Positions 21,517-31,798 of a stretch of DNA of 44,866 bases are shown here, piece after piece; position 1 is the stretch's first letter, and every line of letters begins with the position of its first letter. The DNA is from Rozella allomycis CSF55. Its lineage: Eukaryota > Rozellomycota. The notes under the pieces were generated by a model. That model was not told the origin of the DNA. It did not search any database and saw nothing but the letters and a program-made list of their open reading frames with translations. Location: assembly GCA_000442015.1 (NCBI GenBank), contig KE560987.1, forward strand, positions 1 to 44,866, written 5' to 3'. The translations under genes and the position numbers were made by a program.

Positions 21517-22668
21517 TTAAATCTGAAAGAAGAAAAATCGATATGCCAAAAATGCAGTGATAAGGCCTCCAAAGAAAAGAAAGGGATCTGCGTTATCCTG
21601 AAGAAAGCAAACATCAAATACAGCTTGCCGAGAAATTAAAACCAAAATGCTTTGTAAAGGGCCCTGAGTCCATCTCAGGCTAATTAGAAAGTAGAGAGTA
21701 GACAGCGCTGTGTTTACTCCAAGCATACCCGAAACTTTGTGATAAACGTTATTTTGATGATATTTGTTTAAAACCGACACAAAGGATGTAAAAGCAGCGC
21801 TTGCTAAGAAAAATATGACAAAATTTTGAGATCCTATTTGCTGGTATACATTTGGAGCGTAATAGTAAAAATTGTATAGATCATACAAGCATTTGACCAA
21901 CGAACTTGAAACAAAGCAGCTAGTAATAAGAGTGTAAAGTCTATTGTGTATAATCGAAGATATCGCTGAAGCAAATGCATGCTTCTGCATAATTGAATGT
22001 ACTCGTGGAAACTGTGCAAGAATAATACATGTCACCTTTAGCACTATACATAATTCAAGCCAAGAAAAGTAAGACAGATATTCGAATAGTGGATGTAACG
22101 ATTTTTTCAAAATCAACGGCTTGAACTGTGAAATTGGATTTGAACAACTTTGACCCTTCCAACTGGGGTAACATAGACACGTATCACGTGATATGCAAAG
22201 GCCTAATGTTAAATATTGAATCGTTATACCTCTGTTATTGCAGTTATTTAAGTTTGAGCAATCCGGGAGACTGTCTTCAAAGGTTCCATCGCAGAATGAA
22301 GCCCAAGAAGAAAAGGCTCCGATAAAATAACAACTTTTCTCATTTCTTTCAGAATATATCCAATTTAACAGTTGATTATTGAGCGCTTCATGATTTTGGT
22401 CGGATTTGAATTTCACTGTCGCAAAAACATAAAAGTTTTTCAGTTCAAAAGGCTTCCCAACTATTAACTTTACATTATTATAATTACTTCTCATAGACAA
22501 CCAAAGGGCAGCCCCTGAAAGAGCCGAAGCAATATGACCGTTTTCATTTTCCACTTCTTTCTTAATAAAAGATACGAAAGAATCTTCATCTGGACATGTT
22601 ATGATCGCTAAAATAATGAGACATACAGCCAGAAAACAAACAGTCTGATTTGACAACGATATAGCCAT
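21517..22668 (-). CDS. Signal peptide, EGF domain and rhomboid-like membrane domain
   Basis: The spliced protein is 374 residues. It starts with a signal peptide (MAISLSNQTVCFLAVCLIIL). A lumenal region of about 120 residues follows, then an EGF-like domain with CNNRGLCISRDTCLC and YPSWKGQSC, which appears once a 27-nt in-frame intron at about 22168-22194 is removed. The C-terminal 180 residues are multi-span and follow the rhomboid layout: RLYTLITSCFVSSSLVKCLY, then YQQIGSQNFVIFFLASAAF, then a MLGVNTALSTLYFL segment, and a last helix near FGGLITAFLAYRF. Where rhomboid proteases have GxSG the sequence is LGVNT, and no histidine occurs at the last catalytic site. It is probably an inactive rhomboid-fold protein, and the rhomboid call is by pattern only. 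Confidence 0.5.
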   Translation of the reverse strand: MAISLSNQTVCFLAVCLIILAIITCPDEDSFVSFIKKEVENENGHIASALSGAALWLSMRSNYNNVKLIVGKPFELKNFYVFATVKFKSDQNHEALNNQLLNWIYSERNEKSCYFIGAFSSWASFCDGTFEDSLPDCSNLNNCNNRGITIQYLTLGLCISRDTCLCYPSWKGQSCSNPISQFKPLILKKSLHPLFEYLSYFSWLELCIVLKVTCIILAQFPRVHSIMQKHAFASAISSIIHNRLYTLITSCFVSSSLVKCLYDLYNFYYYAPNVYQQIGSQNFVIFFLASAAFTSFVSVLNKYHQNNVYHKVSGMLGVNTALSTLYFLISLRWTQGPLQSILVLISRQAVFDVCFLQDNADPFLFFGGLITAFLAYRFFFFQI

Positions 22669-22805
22669 GCCACGTAAAGGAAAATTCGAAAGTGGAAACT
22701 GTATCTTTATGTTGAACTTTAACTAGATAACCAAATGAAAAGGAAGTGAAGGAAAAAATTGGAACTCAAATTATTAAAAAATGTGTTTCCTAGAAACAAC
22801 TCAGC

Positions 22806-23702
22806 ATGTCTGCTATTCCTATGGCCAATGTGACTCCTCTTGCGGGAGGATCTTTCTTCAGTGGTTGTGCGTTTGCTATAACTTTTCAAATGTTAAATGA
22901 CTATGGATTATCCCTTAACGTGTTAAATGATAAAAGTCGACAATCAATCCTTAACCTTATTGCTTTAGTCGGAAGCACTGCAGGATTTATTGCTTACTGT
23001 TATAATCAAACTAAAGAATCTATAACAATGATAAACATAACCGCTTTTATTCTATTTGCATCTGTTCAGTATGGTCTTGTAATACTAAATCATAACACAA
23101 TAGTACGGGCAAGAACTTTATGGAATTATCTTGGGAATTTTAATGTCAAAACTCTAAACAATTACTGCTTGGTGCTTTATTTTCTGCCACTTCTTACTTT
23201 AATCCCTATTTACTTTGCTTTTGTAGATACTGTCCCATTAGGAAAGGCAATTAGTGTGTCCGTTTACAATACCGCAGTATATAAACCACTGAATATTGTA
23301 TTGATTGTTCTAACAGAGTTTTTGGCAACTATAACCGACGTTTTATTATTGCGCAAGGTGATCTTGTCAAGACGGGATTTGGTAACTTCAGAAATATCGC
23401 ATTCAACGAGAGCAATGTCTCACAAAAAAGAAAAGCAAAGACCAGTATCGAATGATCTAATTAAGAGCTATGTTTTAGTTTGGTTTCTTCTGATTTGTGA
23501 CATACTGTTGAAAGTTCTCATTTCATTGGGCTACCCTGTCCTTTTTGACAGCGCCATATCTCTATTGACATTAGCAATGAGAGCCAGAGTGAATTTGCAA
23601 TATGGATTAGATATGCAAAACATAATAGGAAGCGCTTTTAATCAATCAAAATCAAATAAAATTGAAGAATCTGCTATGTCTATGGTTAATCGAAATAAAT
23701 GA
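22806..23702 (+). CDS. Multi-span membrane protein, unassigned
   Basis: I do not recognise this 298-residue protein. It has seven or so hydrophobic segments: GCAFAITFQML, SILNLIALVGSTAGFIAYCY, MINITAFILFASVQYGLVIL, YCLVLYFLPLLTLIPIYFAF, NIVLIVLTEFLATITDVLLL, LIKSYVLVWFLLICDILLKV and a weaker final one. A basic loop with RAMSHKKEKQRP precedes the sixth. The number and spacing resemble a seven-helix receptor-like or fungal integral membrane family, but no signature residue supports a class. There is no intron. AATAAA overlaps the last two sense codons just before the TGA. Confidence 0.6.
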   Translation: MSAIPMANVTPLAGGSFFSGCAFAITFQMLNDYGLSLNVLNDKSRQSILNLIALVGSTAGFIAYCYNQTKESITMINITAFILFASVQYGLVILNHNTIVRARTLWNYLGNFNVKTLNNYCLVLYFLPLLTLIPIYFAFVDTVPLGKAISVSVYNTAVYKPLNIVLIVLTEFLATITDVLLLRKVILSRRDLVTSEISHSTRAMSHKKEKQRPVSNDLIKSYVLVWFLLICDILLKVLISLGYPVLFDSAISLLTLAMRARVNLQYGLDMQNIIGSAFNQSKSNKIEESAMSMVNRNK

Positions 23703-23776
23703 TTGCAATAATTCAATAATTTTTGTATTCTGCGACTAATTTCCATTCTATCTACTGTTATCCATCTAAGCCACAT

Positions 23777-24502
23777 ATGAAACTAAAAGAACACTTGACG
23801 TTTTTAGTGGCGAGCGCTTCCATTTCTGCCATTCCATTAGATAATAATATAAATTTTTCTAAAAATGCAAAAGAATCCGTCCACAACCACAATTGGTTGT
23901 CTAATTTCTGGAAACATCTCTCTGGCACCAGAAATGAAGAGAAGCCTGCTAGAATAGATACGCATACAAGACAAATTAATGAAAAACAGTTTGCAGACAA
24001 CAATAATGATTTACCTCTGCAAAATTCAAGCCAGCCCAAGAAAACCCCTCATGAAGCCATAGCTGTTGTGCCAGGAAAACCTATGATAAGATCGAAGTGT
24101 AAGTGTAACTGTGGTAATGATAGTCTTATCCCAAGATCATTTTTCAATGAAAAGCTGTTTACCCCAAGGAAAAAAGAAAATGGAGAAGGTGAAGAAGTTA
24201 AGATTTCAAAAGAAGAACCTGAGAGGCCAATAGATGCACTTCAAGCAAATCAAAATTCTGCAGATGATCAACACAGAATTAAGGAATCGTTAGACAATAT
24301 ATCGACCGAAGAACAAAATGTTGATTTAGGGCAAAATGAAATTAAAATCACACGACAAACCGATGTGAACAACAACGAATCTCGACAAGAAGATGATGGA
24401 TTTGGAATTGGTGCTATAATTTCTACTGTTTCCGGGGGTTTAGTCGTTTTAGGTCTTATATTAGGATACATTGTCAAAAGACGCACTAAGTTGAGAAAAT
24501 GA
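23777..24502 (+). CDS. Type I membrane protein, unassigned
   Basis: The start at 23777 gives a signal peptide (MKLKEHLTFLVASASISA). The frame is open 54 bases further upstream but without a better ATG. The 241-residue product has a low-complexity, charged, probably extracellular or lumenal region of about 195 residues. In it sits a small cysteine cluster, CKCNCG. One transmembrane helix near the end (IGAIISTVSGGLVVLGLILG) and a basic cytosolic tail (KRRTKLRK) follow. I do not recognise a family. It could be a surface or secretory-pathway protein. Its last 96 coding bases and 3' flank are repeated beyond the N at 24620. Confidence 0.6.
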   Translation: MKLKEHLTFLVASASISAIPLDNNINFSKNAKESVHNHNWLSNFWKHLSGTRNEEKPARIDTHTRQINEKQFADNNNDLPLQNSSQPKKTPHEAIAVVPGKPMIRSKCKCNCGNDSLIPRSFFNEKLFTPRKKENGEGEEVKISKEEPERPIDALQANQNSADDQHRIKESLDNISTEEQNVDLGQNEIKITRQTDVNNNESRQEDDGFGIGAIISTVSGGLVVLGLILGYIVKRRTKLRK

Positions 24503-24818
24503 CTGATTTACTTTCACTTTTAATAAACACACTTTTGCTTCCAGTTTCACTTTTTCTTCCAGTAGTACTAGTAGATTATTTCAATCACAAATCAATAAAA
24601 TTTGACATGATACCAGGCANATTGGTGCTATAATTTCTACTGTTGCCGGGGGTTTAGTCGTTTTAGGTCTAATATTAGGATACATTGTCAAACGACGCAC
24701 TAAGTTGAGAAAATGATTGCTTGACTTTCACTTTTAATAAACACACTTTTGCTTTCAGTTTCACTTTTTCTTCCGATAGTAGATTACATTCAATCACAAA
24801 TCAATAAAATTTGACATG
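24407..24818. repeat. Diverged duplicate flanking an N (3' end of membrane protein gene)
   Basis: Bases 24407-24608 and 24621-24818 are near-identical, including the transmembrane segment, stop codon and 3' flank. They differ by substitutions and a short indel, and the N at 24620 lies between them. The second copy has no start of its own. It looks like a second haplotype's contig end, not a tandem gene. Confidence 0.85.
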
Positions 24819-24867
24819 CCAAGCTTAAATACCAGGCACGTGGCTTGGCCAGCAATCGGTTGCATTG

Positions 24868-26945
24868 ATGCAAGTTCTTGTTCAGGAGCGCTTTGCGAAA
24901 ATCCTTGAATATTCGCACGACAATTTTTTGTACGACAATGCTGTATTTTATGCTGGCCGACTAGAATCTATGCAATCATCAGAAGAATCGAAGCTTTCTT
25001 TAGCCAAGGCGTTTTTCGTGCAGGCACAATATAAAAACGTGTACTATATTTTGAAAAAGAGCAAATCAGCGATGAATCGGTACCTGTTTGCGCATGCATG
25101 CTACCATCTTGGATTTTTGGCGGAAGCGGAGACTGTGCTGCTTGGTGTTGTGGAGAGTATTCAGAGGGAGCAGGGAGTTGGGAAGCCTGATTTGGCTGCC
25201 GTGTATTATATGCTGGGTAAGACGTGCCAGAGGGCCAATAGAACAATTCAGGCGATTGGGTATTTTAAGAGCAGCTTAAAGTTGAATCCGTTGATATTTG
25301 ATGCGTATGAGCAACTTTGTAGACTTGGTAAGTTTAAAGAAGTTGAATGATGGAAGGGAGTTTGGAATCGCCAAAAGAAATTTTTGTAGAAAAGGCGGGA
25401 CAAACAAATTTATCAAAATCGGCGTTTCTTTCATCGATACACAGTGGAATTGGGTAAAGATAATGTATTGTGGTTAATAGAACACCACTGAAGAATAGTT
25501 TATTGGATTTCAACATGGAAAACACGCCCACGAACAATTCGAGTTCATCGTTGAATAATTTGTTGTTAGCTGGTAGTCCCAATAGTGGGATATCAAGAAG
25601 AAAAGAAGAGAAAAGCCGCCGAGTAAGAATTGGTTTGTTGATTGATGATAGTTGAGAGTGTTTGAAACACCGGATAGTTCAGTGAGAAGAAGTTCGCGAT
25701 TAAACTTGTCAAAAGTATTTATTTTAATAATAAAATAGAGGGACATAATTATGTGAGGGAAAAGAAGAGAATTAGACCGTTGAGTTCAAAAGGTGAAAGT
25801 GAAAAGGAAATTTCGGAAAACAACAATTCGGATTCAGATTTTAGAAATGATGAGATTTTGCAACAAGTTTTGAATCTGCTTCAAAATTTTGGTTATGTTT
25901 GTCAATATTTCTATTCCTTTCAATGTCGTAAAGCGATTAAGGTGATACAAGAAATGGAGCATGAACATCAACAGTCAGGGTGGGTTCTTTCTTACCTTGG
26001 GAAATCATATTTTGAAATGGTTGAATATTTGAAGGCAGAAAAATGTTTTGAACTTTTGAGGACTAAAGAACCCTGGCATTTAAATGGAATGGAAATTTAT
26101 TCAACTTTGTTGTGGCATCTTCAGAAAGATTCACAATTAAGCTTTTTAGCTAATGAGCTTTATGAATTTAATAAAAAAGCTCCACAGACTTGGTGCGCTA
26201 TTGGAAATTGTTTTAGTTTACAAAAAGATCACAATTCAGCGTTAAAGGCGTTTCAAAGGGCCATTCAATTAGATCCATTTTTCGCTTACCCTTTCACGCT
26301 TTCTGGTCATGAAAATGTTTCCGTTGAAGATTTTGAAAAAGCAACTTTTTGTTTCCAAAATGCTCTAAGAATCGACAGTCGACATTACAACGCTTGGTAG
26401 TTCAATCTATTTTCATTAATCTAGGTATGGCTTGGGCATGATCTATTTTCGTCAAGAAAAGTTTGAAATGGCTGAGTTTCATTTCCTTAGGGCCACAAAA
26501 ATAAATCCAAACAACAGCGTTTTGTTTTGCTATCTTGGCATGGTACCTCAAATCTATTTTTTTCATAGATCATGCAAGCCTCAAAGAAAACTCAAAAAGC
26601 TTTGGAAATGTTTGAAAAGGCAACAAAAATAGATCCAAAAAATCCTTTGGCTAAATTCAAAAAGGCGAGATTGTTTTCATTGATTGATCAGCCACAAGTA
26701 GATCTACTCATCAAAGTTAAAAATAGAAAGCTTTGCAAGAATTATTCGAATTAAGAGAAATCACTCCAAATGAATCTGCTGTTTATTTGCAAATTGGGAA
26801 AATTTATAAAAATTTGGGCGACACTCAAAAATCAACAATGTATTTCACTTGGGCTTACGATCTAGATCCAAAATGTTCTTCTGCAACTTCAAATGACTTT
26901 TCTCCTTCAGAATCTTTAGATGACGCTGTTATTCAGTTAGAATAA
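24868..26945 (+). CDS. CDC27: Anaphase-promoting complex subunit 3 (CDC27), TPR protein
   Basis: CDC27/APC3 is the TPR scaffold of the anaphase-promoting complex that binds activator IR tails and drives mitotic ubiquitination. Seven introns of 26-29 nt join the exons into about 627 residues. The N-terminal TPR block begins MQVLVQERFAKILEYS, with YDNAVFYAGRLE. A disordered middle contains FETPDSSVRRSSRLNLSK. The C-terminal TPRs include YFEMVEYLKAEKCFELLRT, PQTWCAIGNCFSLQKDHNSA, RHYNAWYGLGMIYFRQEKFE and FEKATKIDPKNPLA, which are strongly typical. The intron before GHNYVREKK uses a GAG acceptor so that its length stays at 26 nt. The stop lies in GAATAAA. The first exon is richer in GC than the rest. 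Confidence 0.92.
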
Positions 26946-27099
26946 ACTACTTGATTTTTTTCTTTGCTTTAAATGTTTTATTTATTTAAAGATCTTTGTT
27001 TCCATTTTTAGCCTGCTACTCAATCGTGATTGGTTTCTCCCATTTAAAAAACTTTTCCGACAGGGGTCAGCCACACATACTGTTTCAGTGGCTTCGAAT

Positions 27100-28005
27100 A
27101 TGGCGCAAGAATTCCAGCCCGACGAGCTTTTAGCTGCAGTTGAATATGAAATTGGTCACGCATTCGAAATGTCTGCTCAACAGCCTTTGCACGAGGCTAC
27201 TCTATTCAAAGAAGACAACCCAGTCAACTTTGAAGACTACGCCCGCGTTCTGCCACCCTTTAACCAAGCCGTCATAGACGCCTCCGTGGAAGCCCTTCAG
27301 TGGGCAAGACAACCTTTTGCTCCGTCGTTCCAAGACCCACGCTTTCTTTCGCCAGATATACTACGCTTCTACGAAGACAAGGGAATCGACTTTACAAAAT
27401 TAAACGCCTCAATGATGATGTACCATCCAGTAGACTATGCGGCAATGTCCATGAAAGATTCTAGTCTCATGGTAGGCACCCAATTGGCTGAAGACCTGGA
27501 ACGCTTAAAAGAAGTCTCCAAAATCCCCGTCTTGTACGACGACGATGATTCAAACGATCTTCCAGGCGACGCAATACGCAGAAGAAAAAGCGCTGGCATT
27601 TCCCACGTCTACAAGTGTCCATGGGCAGGCTGTGAAAAGACATTCAACCGATTCTATAACCTCAAATCACATTACCGCACACACTCTGGCGAAAGACCTT
27701 TCACTTGCGAAATATGTCATCTCAAATTTGCAAGAAACCATGATTTGAAAAGACACAAGCGGTGCCATACCGGACAGAAACCTTTTGTTTGCCCCGTCTG
27801 CAATAAGAACTTTTCAAGACAAGATGCTTTGAATCGCCATTTGAAAATCAATAGTCACCATTGCGGATCGAAACAACAAGCTAAACAGAGAGAAACTAAT
27901 AATACGCCGCCATTGTCAAACTCTACACATGAGCATGAAGAATTGGTCTATGATCAAATTCACGTAAATCCGGTTGAAGATCCTTCGCTTTCTGGAATGA
28001 TCTGA
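27100..28005 (+). CDS. C2H2 zinc-finger transcription factor
   Basis: The 301-residue protein has an N-terminal region of about 165 residues without a known domain and three tandem C2H2 fingers. Finger 1 is YKCPWAGCEKTFNRFYNLKS with HYRTH. Finger 2 is FTCEICHLKFARNHDLKRHK with RCH. Finger 3 is FVCPVCNKNFSRQDALNRHL. The linkers SGERPF and TGQKPF are canonical TGEKP-type. The finger sequences resemble fungal regulators of the Crz1/Azf1 kind, but I cannot name an ortholog. There is no intron. The codons are clearly richer in G and C at third positions than in neighbouring genes, which suggests high expression or a different origin. AATAAA lies eight bases past the stop. Confidence 0.88.
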   Translation: MAQEFQPDELLAAVEYEIGHAFEMSAQQPLHEATLFKEDNPVNFEDYARVLPPFNQAVIDASVEALQWARQPFAPSFQDPRFLSPDILRFYEDKGIDFTKLNASMMMYHPVDYAAMSMKDSSLMVGTQLAEDLERLKEVSKIPVLYDDDDSNDLPGDAIRRRKSAGISHVYKCPWAGCEKTFNRFYNLKSHYRTHSGERPFTCEICHLKFARNHDLKRHKRCHTGQKPFVCPVCNKNFSRQDALNRHLKINSHHCGSKQQAKQRETNNTPPLSNSTHEHEELVYDQIHVNPVEDPSLSGMI

Positions 28006-28190
28006 TCGAATAAATTTTTCCATCCACATTTGCAATTTTATTTCATTTGCTTTGAGTGTTTGTTTAGTATGTTTACTTTCTAATTTTCTTTTATTTAATG
28101 CTTTTAAAATTTTTGAAAGGTCAATCATTGAAAGACCAAATTTAGCGATTGACTCTCGGCTCAGCCATCGAAAATCACGAGGACATTAAA

Positions 28191-29324
28191 ATGAGTTCAA
28201 TGGTAAACCAAGGCAACGTATTAACTGAAAGCATTGCTTTGAGTGATATAGCTGAAAATGATAACCTCAACTTGAAATCGCTATCATATGATTCTGCTGT
28301 CCATACCCATACTGCTGGTTCCCCCTTAGTTAATCCGATAACCGTATCAAAAGTGATTGAAAGTAATATTGAGGGCAACGAAGAAGCGTCTTTGACTGAA
28401 AATTTGGAAGGGAGTGAATGTCAAAATGAAAGTACTAGCGAACATACAAAGGAGACTGAAAAGGAACACGAAGAACGTGTTGAAGAAGAAATTGAAAATG
28501 AAAAGGAGCAAAACGTTGAAATTAAATCGGATGAAAAACCGGATGAATCTGATAGCGTAGTAGACAGCGTGGATGAAGATGGCACTATTATTGCCAGCGA
28601 TTACGCAAAGGAAACAATAAATCAAGCTGAGATTGTCGATGAAGAAGAAAAAGAAGAAGTTAAAGAAGAAGAAACCCAAGAAGATGAAACCATTAAAGAA
28701 GAAGTTAAACAGGAAAGCATCAAAGAAGATAAGATAGTCAAAGAGGATCAACAAAGTGAAAGTTGTGATGAGAAAGGGTTTATTGAAAGAGTACAAGAAA
28801 TACCTTTGGTGGAATTGAGTCTCAATAGTTGGAAGCATTTTGCGTCAAAGTATGAAATGCTTACAAAACTTCAAGACCTTGCAATTGAATCAACCAATAA
28901 AGTTTCTCAAATTCCAATTGTTTCTGAAAATGCTCAAAAACTGAATAAACTTGGAGGGGAAGGATTAAAGAAATTGGAAGAAACTTTTCCAATAATTAAA
29001 AAATCCCAAAATGATTTCAAGGAAATTTCCAAGTCTGTTTTGGCGCCAATTAACGTTTACGTCACCGAATTATTGCCAAAGATAAAAGAAAATCAATATT
29101 CAACAAAACTAATTGAAACTTGGAATGAAATCATGACATCCACCTACAGCGAAAAATTGTATGAAAGTTTCAATCAAGTGGTTGAGAAGCTTAAAGTTCA
29201 TTACGCTAAAATGAATGAATCTGAAGCCGTCAAAAAAGCTCTTGAAACGATTTCTTATTTATTTCAAAAAATTCAAAAAATTGCAAAAGATTTTCAAAAA
29301 GAAGAAAAAACTAAAAATGAATAA
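28191..29324 (+). CDS. Perilipin-like lipid-droplet protein
   Basis: The product is 377 residues from the ATG at 28191. The frame is open 42 bases further upstream without a better ATG. The first 215 residues are strongly acidic and low in complexity, with long Glu/Lys runs. The C-terminal 175 residues resemble the perilipin PAT/11-mer region: IPLVELSLNSWKHFASKYEM, helices with ESTNKVSQIPIVSENAQKL, and GGEGLKKLEETFPIIKK, which matches the perilipin pattern of a lysine-glutamate helix followed by a P-x-I block. Fungal members such as Cap20 coat lipid droplets. The match is by pattern, so another amphipathic-helix protein is possible. Its stop (AATAAA) lies three bases from the UTP15 stop. Confidence 0.55.
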   Translation: MSSMVNQGNVLTESIALSDIAENDNLNLKSLSYDSAVHTHTAGSPLVNPITVSKVIESNIEGNEEASLTENLEGSECQNESTSEHTKETEKEHEERVEEEIENEKEQNVEIKSDEKPDESDSVVDSVDEDGTIIASDYAKETINQAEIVDEEEKEEVKEEETQEDETIKEEVKQESIKEDKIVKEDQQSESCDEKGFIERVQEIPLVELSLNSWKHFASKYEMLTKLQDLAIESTNKVSQIPIVSENAQKLNKLGGEGLKKLEETFPIIKKSQNDFKEISKSVLAPINVYVTELLPKIKENQYSTKLIETWNEIMTSTYSEKLYESFNQVVEKLKVHYAKMNESEAVKKALETISYLFQKIQKIAKDFQKEEKTKNE

Positions 29325-29327
29325 AAT

Positions 29328-30958
29328 TTATAAAGTGCTTTCTTGAATATTTAACAACAAATTCATCATCCCTTTGAGTTCTTGCATTCTTTTTTGTAAT
29401 TCAACTTCCTCCTTAACTTTTGATCTAAGCTTTGCCAACATGTCGTCAATTTGAATAGAAAATCCAAACACCCCTGCATACATATCTTTTCTCATTAAAT
29501 AATTAAAATTACCAATCACTGTATTTGTAACGACAATTAAAACTTTTGAGTACAATGGATTTATAACATTCTTCATTAAATACTTCAAAACAGGTAAGAG
29601 TCTCGATTCGTCACGCCCAGTCAACGCAGCAACTAGCGCATTTCTCAATGCCAATTCTTCTATTACATGGAAAACAACTTCTGGATTCCCTTTCTTCAAT
29701 TAAACATTTTAACCAAATTTACGTTAATAGCAGCGTCAAGGGCATTTTGGTATTGAAATTTCTTTATAAATCTCTCATAATCTTTCAGTGCCTTATGCTT
29801 GCGTTTTTCAACTTGATATGCATCTGTGGCAATTGGAGCAAGTGAACCCCTGGCGAAATAGCGCTTTGTATTTGCACGATATGTTGGCTCTCCATTCTTT
29901 GCTTCATCTTTGTTTTCCGGAGGTGTCCTTTGACGGATGCTAATCAATCCATTGGTCATTCCAACTACAAATCGAGTCATCAATGGCTAAAATATTGAAT
30001 ATTGAGTTTGGTTACATCTAAAGCAAGTGAGAGTACAGGATTTGTATATTTAAAGCTATGACATATTTTGTAAGTCTCTAAATCGAAAACTTTAACGTGA
30101 TGGTCCAAAGATCCTGTGTATAATCTTGTGCCATCTGTCAACAAACACGTAACTGTCTTTTGGTGATTATTCAAAGTGTGGATCAATTTTCCGCCAGCTA
30201 AAATATCCCATATTTTCACGGTAGGACCTCCAGCAGAAACTGCGATTGAATGTCCTGGTAAAAGAAGTACAGCCTCAACGGGGTACCCATGATCCATTAA
30301 TAAAACAGGTTCTTCTTTGTTCTTATCCCAAAGAATCATTTTATGGTCATATCCACCAGATACAAACAACTCTTCTGAATCATTTGTGGTGCTCAATGAT
30401 CGGACATAATCTGTATGTCCTACAAACGTCCTTAAAACTGTTTGCGATGGTACATCCCATAATTTTATCATGCAATCATCTGATGCCGAAAGTAATTGTG
30501 TATGATCTTTAAAATACATTATCGAGTTAACAGCCCTTTTCACATGTTTTTAAACTATTTACTCGGTATGGCTGCTAAGAGTACGTAAAATAGTCGACTT
30601 TGAGGGCTCTATAACTTGTATCAATCCGGTAGAATCAGCTGCAGCGATTAATTTGCCGTCGTGTCTATAGGCCACTGATCGCACAACGTCTTTGAACTTG
30701 GCTATGCTCTTTTTAACACTCAAGTCATGATAACTGAAAATTTGAACTCTAGATGATGATACAAGCGCTATATCATGTGGAGAAACTGGTGAAACAGCTA
30801 TATCTAAAATGGAGCTAAATTCTTTGATTATTGTTTGCTTCTTTACTAAATTTAATCTTTTTCATTACCTTAAATTGCTTCAACACAGGATCTTCAGGTG
30901 TTTTCGATAGTTGCTGTCGAGGGATTTCATTTAATGTCACTTTCTTAAATGGCAACAT
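29328..30958 (-). CDS. UTP15: U3 snoRNP / SSU processome protein UTP15
   Basis: UTP15 is a UTP-A (t-UTP) component needed for pre-18S rRNA transcription and processing in the nucleolus. Four introns of 27-29 nt give about 505 residues; the human protein has 518. The N-terminus MLPFKKVTLNEIP corresponds to the family start. The WD40 propeller includes LIAAADSTGLIQVIEPSKS, LLSASDDCMIKLWDVPSQ, FVSGGYDHKMILWDKNKEE, SAGGPTVKIWDILAGGK and YTGSLDHHVKVFDLETYK. VVGMTNGLISIRQR follows. The C-terminal UTP15_C helices include ALRNALVAALTGRDESRL and a final coiled coil. The gene is divergent from the PLC-X gene, with an 82-base gap. Confidence 0.94.
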
Positions 30959-31012
30959 ATTTTTCTCAAGTGGCGCAGACCCTTTGTTTGTGTCGGAACA
31001 TTGTTGACAATT

Positions 31013-31370
31013 CCATTCGATAGCAAAGAAAAGCAAATTAATGGAGAATGATAAAAATAGTTCACATTTAAATTTGGAAATCTGGATGAGTTGTCCTGAA
31101 CTATCTACAAAGACAATGTTCCAGCTGATTTTACCTGGTACTCACAATTCTTGCGCTTACAAAAATAAGACTTCAAACAATTTTAAACNGACAATTTCAT
31201 TCGATAGCAAAGAAACGCAAATTAATGGAGAATGATAAAAATGGTTCACATTTAAATTTGGAAAGTTGGATGAGTTGTCCTGAACTAACTACAAAGACAA
31301 TGTTCCAGCTGATTATACCTGGTACTCACAATTCTTGCGCTTACAAAAATAAGACTTCAAACAATTCTAA
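31013..31370. repeat. Diverged duplicate flanking an N (PLC-X gene 5' end)
   Basis: Bases 31013-31188 and 31197-31370 repeat the 5' flank, start codon and first 48 codons of the PLC-X gene, with several substitutions. The N at 31189 lies between them. Both copies keep the frame open. Only one start is likely to be real per haplotype. Confidence 0.85.
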
Positions 31371-31757
31371 ACAAGATTCATTATATCTCTTTATGATCTC
31401 AAAGTGCGCTAAACGTTTTATTTATACCCAAAGCTGGGATATTTATTCGCAATTGAACAACGGGATTAGGTCTTTCGATCTTAGGATATCATTGCTGAAA
31501 GAAAAATCAGAATATATTCCAATGGTTTCACATGCTGCAAAATTGCACCCTCTGGAAAGTATTCTCCACGAATTTATGTCCTTTCTGAATAGTCAAAAGA
31601 CTGAAGTTATAGTAATATACATGAAAGGCGATTGGAATTATGAGCCAAAGAATTGGATATCGGTAGCAAGCTTGGTGTTGAGAATTTTTAATGGAATCCT
31701 AGTCGAGCGACAGAATTCATTATTTTCATTAGAACAATTGCGTCAAATTGGACAGCG
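31225..31757 (+). CDS. PI-PLC X-domain protein (PLCXD-like), 3' end lost in gap
   Basis: The frame starts MENDKNGSHLNLESWMSCPE, and a second allelic start exists at 31041. It carries PLC-X features: the first catalytic segment LIIPGTHNSCAYKN with its histidine, QSWDIYSQLNNGIRSFDLRI, and VSHAAKLHPLESILHEFMSF leading to the strand EVIVIYMKGDWNY. In PLCXD proteins this domain cleaves or binds phosphoinositides. After IRSFDLRI the usual second catalytic histidine would lie in the VSHAA segment, which is present. The frame reaches the N at 31758. The sequence beyond it belongs to a different gene (dynein light intermediate chain), so the C-terminus is missing from the assembly. Confidence 0.7.
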
Positions 31758-31798
31758 NTTAGATCAATGCATAACTTTCAGTAGTCGAAAATTCGCAA

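Noticed and set aside
28347-28838. Long minus-strand open frame with Phe/Ile-rich product
   Set aside because: It is the antisense of the Glu/Lys-rich run in the perilipin-like gene. Such runs leave the opposite strand open by composition.
31041-31760. Tandem PLC-X genes or a PLC-dynein fusion
   Set aside because: The two starts are gap-edge duplicates around an N, and the apparent fusion crosses another N into a different gene with its own start.
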